Shown piece by piece: positions 44,470 through 53,043 of a stretch of DNA of 63,261 bases. Position 1 is the first letter of the stretch; each line of letters opens with the position of its first letter. Origin of the DNA: JBBSGD01 sp038254435 (GTDB taxonomy: Bacteria > Actinomycetota > CADDZG01 > WHSQ01). A program made the translations under genes and the position numbers. The notes below the pieces were generated by a model. That model saw only the letters and a program-made list of their open reading frames with translations. It searched no databases and was not told where the DNA came from. Where the stretch lies: NCBI GenBank assembly GCA_038254435.1, contig JBBSGD010000008.1, forward strand, positions 1 through 63,261, read 5' to 3'.

Positions 44470-45053
44470 CAACCGATCCCGAAAGCCTCGTGAATCCTTT
44501 GGCGCAGGAGCCCGGCCGTGAGCTGTCCGGTGACTTCGTCGACGACTCTGCCGCGGGCATCGATGAATACGGTCGTGGGCATGCCGGTGCCGCCGAAGGC
44601 GTCGAAGACCCGGCCCTGCGGATCGGATGCGAGGCGATAGCGGACACCGGTCTGGGCCGCGAGGCGGTCCGCTCCATCGCGGCTGTCGCGCTGATCGATG
44701 CCCACGAACGCCACTTCGTTGCCGAGTGTCTGGAACTCACGCTGGAATGCGGGCATCTCCGCGGCGCAGTTTGGGCACCACGACGCCCAGAAGTTGAGGA
44801 CGAGCGGCCTGCCCTTGTATGCGGCCAGCGAGAACCGTTTGCCCTCGAAGTCGATCAACGACACGCGCGGCGCCGGTTGCCCGCCTACCTGCACCCCTTT
44901 GTCGGAGCCTCCGAAGAGCAGGAATCCGAGACCGGCAAGGCCGGCGATGACGACGACCGTGACGGCGGCCCTCATCCTCGTTTGCTTGGGTTGAACGAGA
45001 TGCCGCGGGGGCTTGCGGGAGCTAGCCTTGCGCCGTCTCTTGTCGTCGCCCAT
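44469..45053 (-). CDS. Membrane-anchored TlpA/ResA-like thioredoxin
   Basis: This 194-residue protein has an N-terminal cytoplasmic basic stretch and an anchor at about residues 29-47 (AAVTVVVIAGLAGLGFLLF). An AhpC/TSA-type thioredoxin domain carries the redox motif NFWASWCPNC (Cys 93 and 96) and the cis-Pro region GTGMPTTVFID. It should reduce or shuffle disulfides outside the membrane. It is first gene of the operon with both DUF3179 genes and the sigma pair, and is divergent from a CcdA-like gene that could feed it electrons. Confidence 0.92.
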   Translation of the reverse strand: MGDDKRRRKASSRKPPRHLVQPKQTRMRAAVTVVVIAGLAGLGFLLFGGSDKGVQVGGQPAPRVSLIDFEGKRFSLAAYKGRPLVLNFWASWCPNCAAEMPAFQREFQTLGNEVAFVGIDQRDSRDGADRLAAQTGVRYRLASDPQGRVFDAFGGTGMPTTVFIDARGRVVDEVTGQLTAGLLRQRIHEAFGIG

Positions 45054-45248
45054 GCGAATCCTTCTCTCGGTTTTGGCGCACTCGGCGATCCTGACATCGC
45101 TGACTCTCTTAGGGACGCCCCCGACCGGCTTCTGATTGCCTCGCGCTCCCGACTGAGAGGCAATCACGGAACCGGAAGGGGCGTCCTAGAAGGATGTAAC
45201 GGTTCCCGGGCTAAGTGGGCACCGTGGCGTGAAAGAGAGGAGCTCTGG

Positions 45249-46127
45249 GTGCCACCGTTGGAAATCGCCCTTGTCGCCGGAGGGCTCTCGACAGTCAATC
45301 CGTGCGGTTTCGCCCTCTTGCCTGCCTTCTTGTCGCTCTATGTCGGAGCCGACGAGGCGCGTCTTCCCGGCGGGGCGACCCGAGTGATGCAGGGTCTGCT
45401 GGTGGGCCTCGTCGTGACTGGGGGCTTCCTAACCACTTTCGGGGCCATCGGTCTTCCGCTCGTCCTCGGCGCCGGCCGCGTCGTGGATGCCATCCCCTGG
45501 GCTGGCTTGACCATGGGGGTGGCTCTGGTTGTCATGGGGACGGTTCTCCTCGCCGGGGGCCATGCATCGATCACGCTAAGGAGCCCGGTAACCGTGCACC
45601 GAGACCGCCGGCTGGCGACGGTCTACCTCTTTGGAGTGGGCTACGGAGCGGCATCGCTCGGGTGTGCGCTCCCGGTCCTGCTCGCCGTGGTGGGCGCGTC
45701 CCTGGCCGGCCACGGCGTGATCGCCTCGCTTCAGGTCTTGGCCTTCTACGCGGCCGGGATGGGGCTCGTGCTCATGGCCTTGTCTGTGTCGGCAGCCCTG
45801 CTTCGGGACGGATTGGCGAGAAGGCTAAAGTCGATACTTCCCTATTCTCAGCGCATAGCAGGGGCGCTCCTCACCGTGACGGGGGCCTACCTCGGCTATT
45901 ACTGGTGGCGCGTGCGGTTCGGCGATATCGCCACGCTCGGGCGCGACCCGCTCGTGAGCAGCGTCGAGCGACTTACCGCATTCGTGCAACGGTTGTCCTC
46001 CACCGCGGGGAGGTGGATCATCTTGGGTGCCGCCGTGCTGGTAGCGGGCGCTCTCTTATCGGCATCATGGCGCCGGCGCAGCAACGGCCCCGACCAAGGG
46101 CCCCGCACCGGGAGACCCCGGGCTTGA
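45249..46127 (+). CDS. CcdA/DsbD-like thiol transporter
   Basis: This 292-residue membrane protein has at least six hydrophobic segments. The CcdA hallmarks are GGLSTVNPCGFALLPAFL (Cys 19) and the second conserved Cys in AASLGCALPVLL (Cys 139). Such proteins pass reducing equivalents from cytoplasmic thioredoxin to extracytoplasmic thiols. GTG 45249 with AGAGAGGAG at the right distance is the start. It lies back-to-back with the TlpA-like gene 195 bases away. Confidence 0.88.
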   Translation: MPPLEIALVAGGLSTVNPCGFALLPAFLSLYVGADEARLPGGATRVMQGLLVGLVVTGGFLTTFGAIGLPLVLGAGRVVDAIPWAGLTMGVALVVMGTVLLAGGHASITLRSPVTVHRDRRLATVYLFGVGYGAASLGCALPVLLAVVGASLAGHGVIASLQVLAFYAAGMGLVLMALSVSAALLRDGLARRLKSILPYSQRIAGALLTVTGAYLGYYWWRVRFGDIATLGRDPLVSSVERLTAFVQRLSSTAGRWIILGAAVLVAGALLSASWRRRSNGPDQGPRTGRPRA

Positions 46128-46308
46128 TTGTCGCTGTGCGGCGCTTGTGGTCGCGGGCGCTGCCTCGACTCGGTTTAGCAAGCCGCAAACTCGGCCGTAG
46201 AGCCCGGTAGTGCGACGTGAGTCGGCCGGCGGGATTTGTCCCATCGACGAGATCGGTCTATTCTTCACGTGAAAATAGGGGAAATCGCTCGTGAGGATGT
46301 GATGACAC

Positions 46309-47019
46309 GTGAGGCTCGCCTCTACAGCCGTGCGAACAGCCGACCCATATCGGGACATCGACGTCATAGACGCCCGGGCCCCTCGGCTCAACCAGGCGAC
46401 CGTGGGGATACTCAGCCTCGTGGCCGTCCTGACCGGGTGGTGGTGGCTCCTCGGGCTGCTCGCCGTGCAGTTGATCGCGGGGCTGACCCTCGGTCGCAAG
46501 TTCTGTCTTCCGTGCGTCTTCTATTTCGAGGTAGTGCAGCCGCGCATCGGCGAGGGCGAGATCGAGGACTCACGGCCCCCGAGGTTCGCCAACATCCTCG
46601 GTTCCGTATTCCTCGGCGCGGCCACACTGGCCCACCTTGTCAATCTCAGCACGCTCGGCTGGGTGCTTGGCGGGATCGTGGCGGCGTTGGCGCTAGTCGC
46701 GGCGGCTACCGGTCTCTGCGTCGGCTGCGAGCTCTACCGCGCGGTGGCGCGCGCCCGCGGCGTTAGGTCGGGGGAAGTGAGAGCCGTCGATCTCGCAGAG
46801 CTCGGGGTCACGCCGGGAGACGAGATCGTGGTGCAGTTCACCCACCCACTGTGTACCGAGTGTCGGGACCTAGAAACAAGGCTCACCGCGTCGCGGCGGC
46901 GTCTGGTTTCGGTGGACGTCTCCAAGCGGCCCGACATAGCCCACAGATACCACGTCTCCGTCGTCCCCGCCGCATTCAGTGTCGACCGCGAGGGCACCGT
47001 CCTGGAGAGACTCGCCTAA
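46309..47019 (+). CDS. DUF4395 membrane protein fused to a thioredoxin-like domain
   Basis: This 236-residue protein has two parts. Residues about 13-145 are a DUF4395 membrane domain: VIDARAPRLNQATVG, two to four transmembrane segments, GRKFCLPCVFYFEVVQPR (Cys 66 and 69) and TGLCVGCEL (Cys 137 and 140). Residues about 170-236 are thioredoxin-like with FTHPLCTECRDLE (Cys 182 and 185) and VVPAAFSVD. Three C-x-x-C pairs suggest electron transfer across or along the membrane. It follows the CcdA-like gene in the same direction. Confidence 0.85.
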   Translation: MRLASTAVRTADPYRDIDVIDARAPRLNQATVGILSLVAVLTGWWWLLGLLAVQLIAGLTLGRKFCLPCVFYFEVVQPRIGEGEIEDSRPPRFANILGSVFLGAATLAHLVNLSTLGWVLGGIVAALALVAAATGLCVGCELYRAVARARGVRSGEVRAVDLAELGVTPGDEIVVQFTHPLCTECRDLETRLTASRRRLVSVDVSKRPDIAHRYHVSVVPAAFSVDREGTVLERLA

Positions 47020-47506
47020 GACGTCCTGTCCGAGCCCCAGGGGCACTTCTAAATCCGAGACGGCTAAGGACAGGACGCATCCTGCTGCTTGACATCCAAA
47101 TCGAGTTCGTCCAGATGGGCTGTTTCGGTATCGGGCGGCATTCAGGTGCCAAGGGCACGTCGTGCCAATACACCTCCATCGACGTGAAGAGCTCCCATGT
47201 GTTGGGCCGAGCTTTACATGCTGGCGAAGGTGCCCGACACTGCGGGCCGGCTGAGCCACATCGAGTCGTCGATTCCCCTGTTGATGTGGACCTAGCATCG
47301 TAGCCTGCGCGGAGAGCCTTGATAGGAGAGCCAAACGAGGGATGACCCGGACATTCTCTGTTCATGGCATCGAGATGCACCACCGGTCTGCTTTCGGCTC
47401 GAGTGGCTTGGCTACCAAGACCGTAGGTCGAAGGCCCCCGGGAGCAACCCGGGGGCCGAGACGGACGACCACACTGAGAAAGCGTTTCAGCGCTCCACTA
47501 GTGCGA
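47020..47506. other. Intergenic region with an inverted repeat
   Basis: An exact 10-bp inverted repeat (CGTCCTGTCC at 47022-47031 and its complement at 47068-47077) encloses 36 bases just after the DUF4395 gene. The rest (47080-47430) contains open frames in several directions but no gene I can name; it reads like degraded coding DNA. The terminator of the next minus-strand gene closes the region. Confidence 0.45.
47433..47457 (-). terminator. Strong terminator hairpin
   Basis: GGCCCCCGGG pairs perfectly with CCCGGGGGCC around AGCAA. It lies 50 bases beyond the stop of the minus-strand exported protein at 47507. Confidence 0.75.
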
Positions 47507-48331
47507 TCATCGCTTGACGATCTTGACGAGCTGCAATGACTCGATGGGGTGTCCCTTCGCCGTCATCTCCTTTACCTCTCCGATGTCGCGCACGTAGTAC
47601 TTGTGGTCGCGGATGTTGGGCTCGAGGGGTGTCCATTCCTTGGTGAGCTCCACGTTCCGGTTCAGCTTGTTCGCGCCGAAGTGCCCATACGGCACTTTGA
47701 TCTCGGCCGCGAGGCTCATCACCCGGTAGTGATCTTCTGCATGGTGCCTGTAGAATTCCTGGCGGTACGTGTGGCCGACCTGAGGGTTCGCTTCCATGAA
47801 GATCCCGGCCTCGGCTCCGTTCCTTCCGGTTCTCCAGCTCCCCTCTGTGCTAGTCACGTGGCCGTTCTTGTCGAGTTCCGCGGTGTTCTCACCGAAGTAC
47901 CAGACATTGCCGTCCTCGTCCTGTGTGTAGTAGTCGCGTGTTCTCTCCGCGAGCCGGCCGTTGAGGTAAACCTTGTCCTTGACGACTCTGCACCGAACTC
48001 CGACGATCGTAGTCACCTGATTGGTCACGCTCAATACATCGCGCGAGCGCGTCGCTCCCTCGGCACCTCGGTAGATGTAAGTGATGCCGGGCTTGAGTGG
48101 GTACCAAGCGTTATCGATGCGAGTGGTGAAGTTGGCAGGATCGTACTTTGGAGAAAGACGAGGCTTGACCGGCTGCATCTTGGCGCGTCCTGGAGCATGC
48201 ACTGATCGCTGTGCTAAGACCCGTGAGACTCCAACTCCGAGAAGTCCCACGGCCAGAGCTCCCGCAAGCATGGCACTACCCAGTTTGACAATCGTCCACC
48301 CTGTCTGGTGGCCTTTAGATGTGAACCTCAT
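47507..48331 (-). CDS. Exported protein of unknown function
   Basis: This 274-residue protein has an N-terminal export segment at about residues 18-40 (LGSAMLAGALAVGLLGVGV). The core is RIDNAWYPLKPGITYIYRG near residue 70, DVWYFGENTAE-like NVWYFGENTAELD and YYVRDIGEVKEM near the end; this layout recurs in secreted actinobacterial proteins of unknown function. All-beta character is likely. A strong terminator follows. Upstream, about 70 bases separate it from a PepSY-like gene in the same direction. Confidence 0.75.
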   Translation of the reverse strand: MRFTSKGHQTGWTIVKLGSAMLAGALAVGLLGVGVSRVLAQRSVHAPGRAKMQPVKPRLSPKYDPANFTTRIDNAWYPLKPGITYIYRGAEGATRSRDVLSVTNQVTTIVGVRCRVVKDKVYLNGRLAERTRDYYTQDEDGNVWYFGENTAELDKNGHVTSTEGSWRTGRNGAEAGIFMEANPQVGHTYRQEFYRHHAEDHYRVMSLAAEIKVPYGHFGANKLNRNVELTKEWTPLEPNIRDHKYYVRDIGEVKEMTAKGHPIESLQLVKIVKR

Positions 48332-48399
48332 GCTTTGTACCTCCTCTGTTTCGGCCGATGCGTTCTGTCCCGGAAGCGATGGCGGCTCCTCCCTGGAGG

Positions 48400-48720
48400 C
48401 TAGTTAGCTGCGTCGCCGCCGTCGGGGGACTCGGTGTCACCCTCGATGACGACTACCCTGTAGCTCTCGTCCAAACGCACATCGACGGTGGGCCCGCCGG
48501 GCTTGGTGACTTCCACTTCCCAGGTAGCACCGTTCTCGTTGTCTCGCTCGACCGCGTTCGCGCTCCCTCCGCCGGTGGCCTGCAGGGCAGCCGCTATCGC
48601 TCGATCTGCCTGCGCCCCGGTCGCTCCTCCTTCGGCATCACTGCCGGCGACCGCAACTCCGCCCCCGATCGCGGCCAGTGCTGCCACGACTACTGCGCTC
48701 ATAACGACACGCTTTCGCAT
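48400..48720 (-). CDS. Small exported PepSY-like protein
   Basis: This 106-residue protein has a signal peptide (MRKRVVMSAVVVAALAAIGG, cleavage near AVAG). The mature part has the PepSY-like pattern AIAAALQATGGGSANAVERD followed by TWEVEVTKPGGPTVDVRLD, a small domain usually found next to proteases or sensors. The ATG has AAAGGAG 8 bases upstream. Probably co-transcribed with the exported protein at 47507. Confidence 0.8.
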   Translation of the reverse strand: MRKRVVMSAVVVAALAAIGGGVAVAGSDAEGGATGAQADRAIAAALQATGGGSANAVERDNENGATWEVEVTKPGGPTVDVRLDESYRVVVIEGDTESPDGGDAAN

Positions 48721-48998
48721 AAGACTCGCTCCTTTCATTGACGACTGATAGAGCTCAGGATAGGGATGCCGACCTGAATGCACGCTGAAAGCGCGCGATA
48801 ACGACTCTTCAGGTCGGGATCTGAGGCAGTGGTACATCGACTCGTCCCAGCTGGCGCGCATTCGGACTCAGGTGAAAGAATCGGTGTCTAGGCGCGCCCG
48901 GTGCCGACTGGAGCATTGGGTCCTCGACCTCGAGGTCGCATTTGGATCCGGTCGGCGAAGATTGCAACTCGCCCCGCATGGGCCGGGGTAGGAGGGAG

Positions 48999-50240
48999 AT
49001 GGTGTCAGTGCCGGCGTTCGCGACTGCTCTAGCCGACCGGCTGCGCTCGTCCCTCCTCCGGCGTGGTCGTAGGCCAGGGCTGCGGACGGCGAAGACGACG
49101 CTCGCCGCCGTCCTGTCGTTCGTCCTGGCAGAGAGGTTGGGTACGAGCGGGCAGCCCGTCCTGGCCCCGTTGACCGCACTGCTTGTGGTCCAGTTGACGA
49201 TGTACGAGACTGTCGCCCACGGCCTCCAGCGCATCGTGGGCGTCGTGGCCGGCGTGCTCGTGGCGGTGGCCGTCGCGACCTTCGTAGGGCTGACTTGGTG
49301 GAGCCTCGGCGCGGTGGTCGCGCTGTCGCTCATCCTCGGCCGCCTGCTCAGGTTGGGATCGCAGCTACTCGAGGTCCCGATCTCAGCCATGCTGGTTCTT
49401 GCGGTGGGGGGCTCGCAGGACGTGGCTGCGGGGCGAGTGTACGAGACGCTTATCGGCGCCGCCGTCGGCATCTTGGTAAACGCAGTCATTTCGCCCCCCT
49501 TGTACCTGCAACCGGCCGGCGACGCGCTCGGCGAGCTAGCCGACCGGATGGCACTGTTTCTGCGACAGCTCGCCGACCAGCTGCGCGCCGGCTGGTCGCG
49601 CGAGGCAGCCGACCGATGGTTGACAGAGGCGCGTCTTCTCGGCGCCGAGGTCTCGCGCGCCGACCGGACACTGGCGCGCGTCGAAGAGAGTGCGCGCTTC
49701 AATCCGCGCGGCGCGCGTGCACGCGAGGCGCGGCCACGGCTGCGTACCGGACTGACCGGCCTTGAGCACTGTCAGATCACGCTGCGCAGCCTGTGCCGGG
49801 CGCTCCTCGACAGGACCTACTTCGTGCCGGGCGAACAGGAGACAACGGCGTACGACGAGGGGGTGCGCAACGCGCTGGCCGACGTGTTGGAGGCTGCGGC
49901 CAACGCGATCGAGCGGGTTGTTGCCGTCACGTCCGGTATCGGACCGGCGGAGGCGGCGCGCGACGAGGTCGACGCACGCTTGCCGGAACTGCACCGGCGG
50001 CGCGACCAGCTAGCCGAGCTCCTGCTCGTTGACCCGCATACAGATCAAGGCGCTTGGCAGCAGCACGGCGCCTTGCTCGCCGCGGTCGATCGATTGCGCG
50101 TCGAAGTGGAGGCCGCCGTCCGGCCATCCGACGCCGCATGGCGGCCACTGCCGGTTACCGATCGGCAGCGGCGGGCGGTGCGGCGAATGTTCATGGCCGG
50201 CAGAAAAGGCCTCGAAACACGTCGTCGACGACGCTTGTGA
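48999..50240 (+). CDS. ArAE/FUSC-type membrane transporter
   Basis: This 413-residue protein has about six hydrophobic segments in the first 165 residues (TLAAVLSFVLAERLG, APLTALLVVQLTMYETV, VVAGVLVAVAVATFVGL, VPISAMLVLAVGG). A long charged, helical cytoplasmic domain follows. This is the layout of aromatic-acid exporter (ArAE/FUSC) proteins. AGGAGG precedes the ATG at 48999. Substrate unknown; no adjacent regulator. Confidence 0.82.
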   Translation: MVSVPAFATALADRLRSSLLRRGRRPGLRTAKTTLAAVLSFVLAERLGTSGQPVLAPLTALLVVQLTMYETVAHGLQRIVGVVAGVLVAVAVATFVGLTWWSLGAVVALSLILGRLLRLGSQLLEVPISAMLVLAVGGSQDVAAGRVYETLIGAAVGILVNAVISPPLYLQPAGDALGELADRMALFLRQLADQLRAGWSREAADRWLTEARLLGAEVSRADRTLARVEESARFNPRGARAREARPRLRTGLTGLEHCQITLRSLCRALLDRTYFVPGEQETTAYDEGVRNALADVLEAAANAIERVVAVTSGIGPAEAARDEVDARLPELHRRRDQLAELLLVDPHTDQGAWQQHGALLAAVDRLRVEVEAAVRPSDAAWRPLPVTDRQRRAVRRMFMAGRKGLETRRRRRL

Positions 50241-50324
50241 GCGTCGGGCGACTCGGGCTTGCCTTTAGCGCTTTCTTTCTTGCCTCCAACACATTGGTGC
50301 CTCTCGATGGCGGTACGGTGACCT

Positions 50325-51041
50325 GTGACTTCCTATAACCGTTTTGCGCAGGAGCTCTTCACGGGGCTACCGGCGCGCTATGAGGTGCTCGCCGAGATCC
50401 TTTCTTTCGGGCAGAACGCCCGCTGGCGCAAGACGTTGGTGGATCCGATCGCCTCCGCTCAGCCGGGGTGCATCCTCGATGTTGCTACCGGTCCCTGTGG
50501 TGTGGCGCTTCAGCTGGCAAGACGCACCGAGGCGCACGTGGTGGGACTCGACATCACGCTCGCAATGTTGCGCCGCGGCCAGGAGCGCGTGCAACACTGC
50601 GGGCTCGAGAACCGAATCGATCTCGTTCTCGGCCGCGGAGAGCAGCTTCCCTTCGCCGATGGCACCTTCGACGCCCTTACCTTCACCTACCTACTGCGCT
50701 ACGTCGACGAGCCGGCCGCTACCGTCGCAGAGCTCGCCCGAGTCGTGAGAGCAGGCGGCACGGTTGCGAGCGTCGAGTTCTTCGTGCCGCCAAACCGCAT
50801 AGCGCGTGCGCTCTGGGTTCTTTACACGCGCGCCGTGCTTCCGGTACTGGGTTTCATCTTCGGCGGGACCGAATGGTGGAAAGTGGGACGCTTCTTGGGT
50901 CCCAGCATCTCGCGACATTGCGCACGCAATCCCCTTGAGCGTAATGTCGAGCTGTGGGAGGCAGCCGGCATTCGTGACGTGTCGGTACGCCCAATGAGCT
51001 TCGGGAGTGGGCTTGTCATGTGGGGGACAAGGGATGGCTGA
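50325..51041 (+). CDS. UbiE/COQ5-like methyltransferase
   Basis: This 238-residue methyltransferase has NRFAQELFTGLPARYEVL at the start, ILDVATGPCGVALQLA (motif I), GLDITLAMLRRGQE, ADGTFDALTFTYLLRYVD and VRAGGTVASVEFF, which fits the UbiE/menaquinone-methyltransferase type. GTG start. It overlaps the next gene by 8 bases. A role in quinone or lipid-quinol methylation is plausible. Confidence 0.85.
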   Translation: MTSYNRFAQELFTGLPARYEVLAEILSFGQNARWRKTLVDPIASAQPGCILDVATGPCGVALQLARRTEAHVVGLDITLAMLRRGQERVQHCGLENRIDLVLGRGEQLPFADGTFDALTFTYLLRYVDEPAATVAELARVVRAGGTVASVEFFVPPNRIARALWVLYTRAVLPVLGFIFGGTEWWKVGRFLGPSISRHCARNPLERNVELWEAAGIRDVSVRPMSFGSGLVMWGTRDG

Positions 51042-51768
51042 CAAACCGCTGCGTCCCGCCTTCTATGCCAAAGGGCGCGGCATCGCGGGCGACTGCTGGG
51101 TGCTCCTTCATCCACCCTACACGTTGTGGCACCTGTCCTACGTTGTCATTGGCGGGAGCCTGTCGTCCACGTTCGAAGTGGGTCGCCTCATTGCGACGCT
51201 GAGCGCCTTCTTCCTTGCCGTGGGTGTTGGATCACATGCGCTCGACGAGCTCCAGGGTCGCCCTCTCAACACCGGCTTCTCGGACCGCGTACTGGTGATC
51301 ACCGGTGTCACAGGGCTGTTGGGTGCCATTGGATTCGGGATCCTTGGAGTCGTCATCGTGGGATTAGGAGTCATTCCGTTTATCGCCGTGGGCACGTGGC
51401 TTGCTGCGACGTACAGCCTCGAGTGGGTGGGTGGACGCTTCCATACCGATGTTGCATTCGCCCTCGCGTGGGGATCGTTTCCGCTCCTCACCTCTTACTA
51501 CGCGCAGGCTGAAACGATACGCGCACCGGCGCTCCTGGTGGCCGCCGCAGCCTTCGGCTTCTCCTACGTACAGCGCGTGCTGAGCACGCGCGCGCGTTTC
51601 CTTCGCCGGCGGGTCGTGGCGGCTCGGGGCCGGTTGGATCTTGCGGACGGTACGTCGCAGGAGTTCGCGGTGAACTGGATGCTCAGGCCCTTGGAGCTGT
51701 CCCTACGCGTGTTGGCGTGGTCGCTGATTGCTACCGCGCTGGGACTCCTGACCCTGCGCATTTCGTAG
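51034..51768 (+). CDS. Multi-spanning membrane protein (UbiA-like layout)
   Basis: This 244-residue protein has about six transmembrane segments. LWHLSYVVIGGSL and FFLAVGVGSHALDELQGRP recall UbiA-type prenyltransferases, where an Asp-rich loop follows a similar helix, but the full NDxxDxxxD motif is not present. It overlaps the UbiE-like gene by 8 bases, so the two act together, perhaps on an isoprenoid quinone or lipid. Function not assigned. Confidence 0.7.
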   Translation: MADKPLRPAFYAKGRGIAGDCWVLLHPPYTLWHLSYVVIGGSLSSTFEVGRLIATLSAFFLAVGVGSHALDELQGRPLNTGFSDRVLVITGVTGLLGAIGFGILGVVIVGLGVIPFIAVGTWLAATYSLEWVGGRFHTDVAFALAWGSFPLLTSYYAQAETIRAPALLVAAAAFGFSYVQRVLSTRARFLRRRVVAARGRLDLADGTSQEFAVNWMLRPLELSLRVLAWSLIATALGLLTLRIS

Positions 51769-52137
51769 GGAAGACGCTATCGAGATAGCACGAAGAGACT
51801 TCCGGATTGCCCGCCTCCCATGCCGGCCGCGGGCCGCAAGAGCTGCACGCCCTCCCGGCGAGAAGCTCAGCCGTGAACGCTCACACGCTCCCCGGCGCCG
51901 GGGAATACGCGTTCACCGAGAGAAATGCCGCGCAACAGCCGCCGCGCGATGGAGGTCCAGTCAGGTCTCCTAGTCCCCGATTATGAGGACCAGGCCAATC
52001 GATGGGGTTGCTGATCGCCCAGTAGATGATGGTTATCACGACGACTGCGAACATGGTGACGGCAACGACGGCGATGACCGGCATCTCGATCATCGGCTCA
52101 AGCTATGCAGCGGGTGCGTCGGATAGAGAGAAGAGGA
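51769..52137. other. Intergenic region with possible small membrane ORF
   Basis: Contains a 14-bp GC palindrome at 51890-51903 (CCCC-GGCGCC-GGGG). A minus-strand frame at 51881-52093 encodes 70 residues with one hydrophobic helix (PVIAVVAVTMFAVVVITIIY) but lacks a ribosome binding site; it may be a small membrane protein. No other gene seen. Confidence 0.4.
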
Positions 52138-52665
52138 ATGGCCGTGCGAGTGATCTGTGGCGACATCACCAAGCTCGAGGTGGACGCGGTCGTGAACGCC
52201 GCCAATCGCACGCTGAGGGGCGGAGGCGGGGTTGATGGAGCGATCCACGCAGCGGGAGGACCGGCGATTCTGGCCGAGTGCGAGAAGATCCGAGCGGATG
52301 CTTTCCGTGATGGCCTGCCGACCGGTCGTGCCGTGGTGACGACTGCAGGGAGATTGCCGGCAAGATGGGTGATCCACACGGTGGGACCCATCTACGACTC
52401 GGACCCAGATCCGGCTAGGTCGTTGGCTTCTTGTTACTCAGAGTCCCTGCGGGTCGCAAGAGAAGTGGGGGCCGCGAGCATCGCGTTTCCTGCCATCAGC
52501 ACCGGGGTCTTTGGTTATCCCGTCGAAGAAGCAGCAAGGATCGCCATCGGCACGACGGCCGGGAGCACTGCACAGGTGAAAGAGATCATTCATATCTGCT
52601 TCAGCATCCGAGACCGCGATATCTATCAGGCCGCACTCGAGCAGTGGCAGAACGAACTGGCCTGA
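52138..52665 (+). CDS. Macro-domain protein (ADP-ribose hydrolase type)
   Basis: This 175-residue macro domain has VICGDITKLEVDAVVNAAN, GGGGVDGAIHAAGGPAI (ADP-ribose binding loop), WVIHTVGPIYDSD and FPAISTGVFGYPVEEAA. Family members remove ADP-ribose from proteins or deacetylate O-acetyl-ADP-ribose; the set of motifs fits that type. The start MAVRV is preferred over the ATG at 52105. Confidence 0.93.
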   Translation: MAVRVICGDITKLEVDAVVNAANRTLRGGGGVDGAIHAAGGPAILAECEKIRADAFRDGLPTGRAVVTTAGRLPARWVIHTVGPIYDSDPDPARSLASCYSESLRVAREVGAASIAFPAISTGVFGYPVEEAARIAIGTTAGSTAQVKEIIHICFSIRDRDIYQAALEQWQNELA

Positions 52666-53043
52666 GGCACACCAGCCCCGGCGCACCAGATCCCACAGCA
52701 TCACCAAGGGATCGACGCCCATCGGCGCATCATCGTTGTGGTGATGATCGCGCAGAGAGCAGCGTCTGCCACGGGCAACCGGAGCCGACGCGCTCTCGTC
52801 GCCGGACTGCCCGACACCAACACGCATGAGCTCAAGTCCGAGGAAACCCGCTTAGCATTCTTTCGCGCCAAGGTCCACGACCGACTTCTGCGTTCCTTCC
52901 TTGCCAGTCATCGCTCCCGCGCCTTTCGGGCATCGCTGGGCAATTCGCATCATCGACGCGACGGTCGACGACTACGTCGCAGAACGCGCGATCGAAGGCC
53001 CTTGAAACTCGTCTCAATGTTGCGAGTTCAACCCCAAGGAAGG
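52666..53043. other. Gene-poor stretch between macro-domain and ferritin-like genes
   Basis: I see no supportable gene. A minus-strand frame has DHHHNDDAPMGVDPLVMLWD, which is coherent but short and unassigned. The convergent ends of the flanking genes may share it as a terminator region. Confidence 0.35.

Noticed and set aside
44490..45248. Upstream extension of the CcdA-like frame across the TlpA-like gene
   Set aside because: It is the reverse image of the thioredoxin gene; the GTG at 45249 has a proper ribosome site.
52832..53017. Minus-strand 61-codon frame between macro-domain and ferritin-like genes
   Set aside because: No start site, no motif, and composition like non-coding high-GC DNA.
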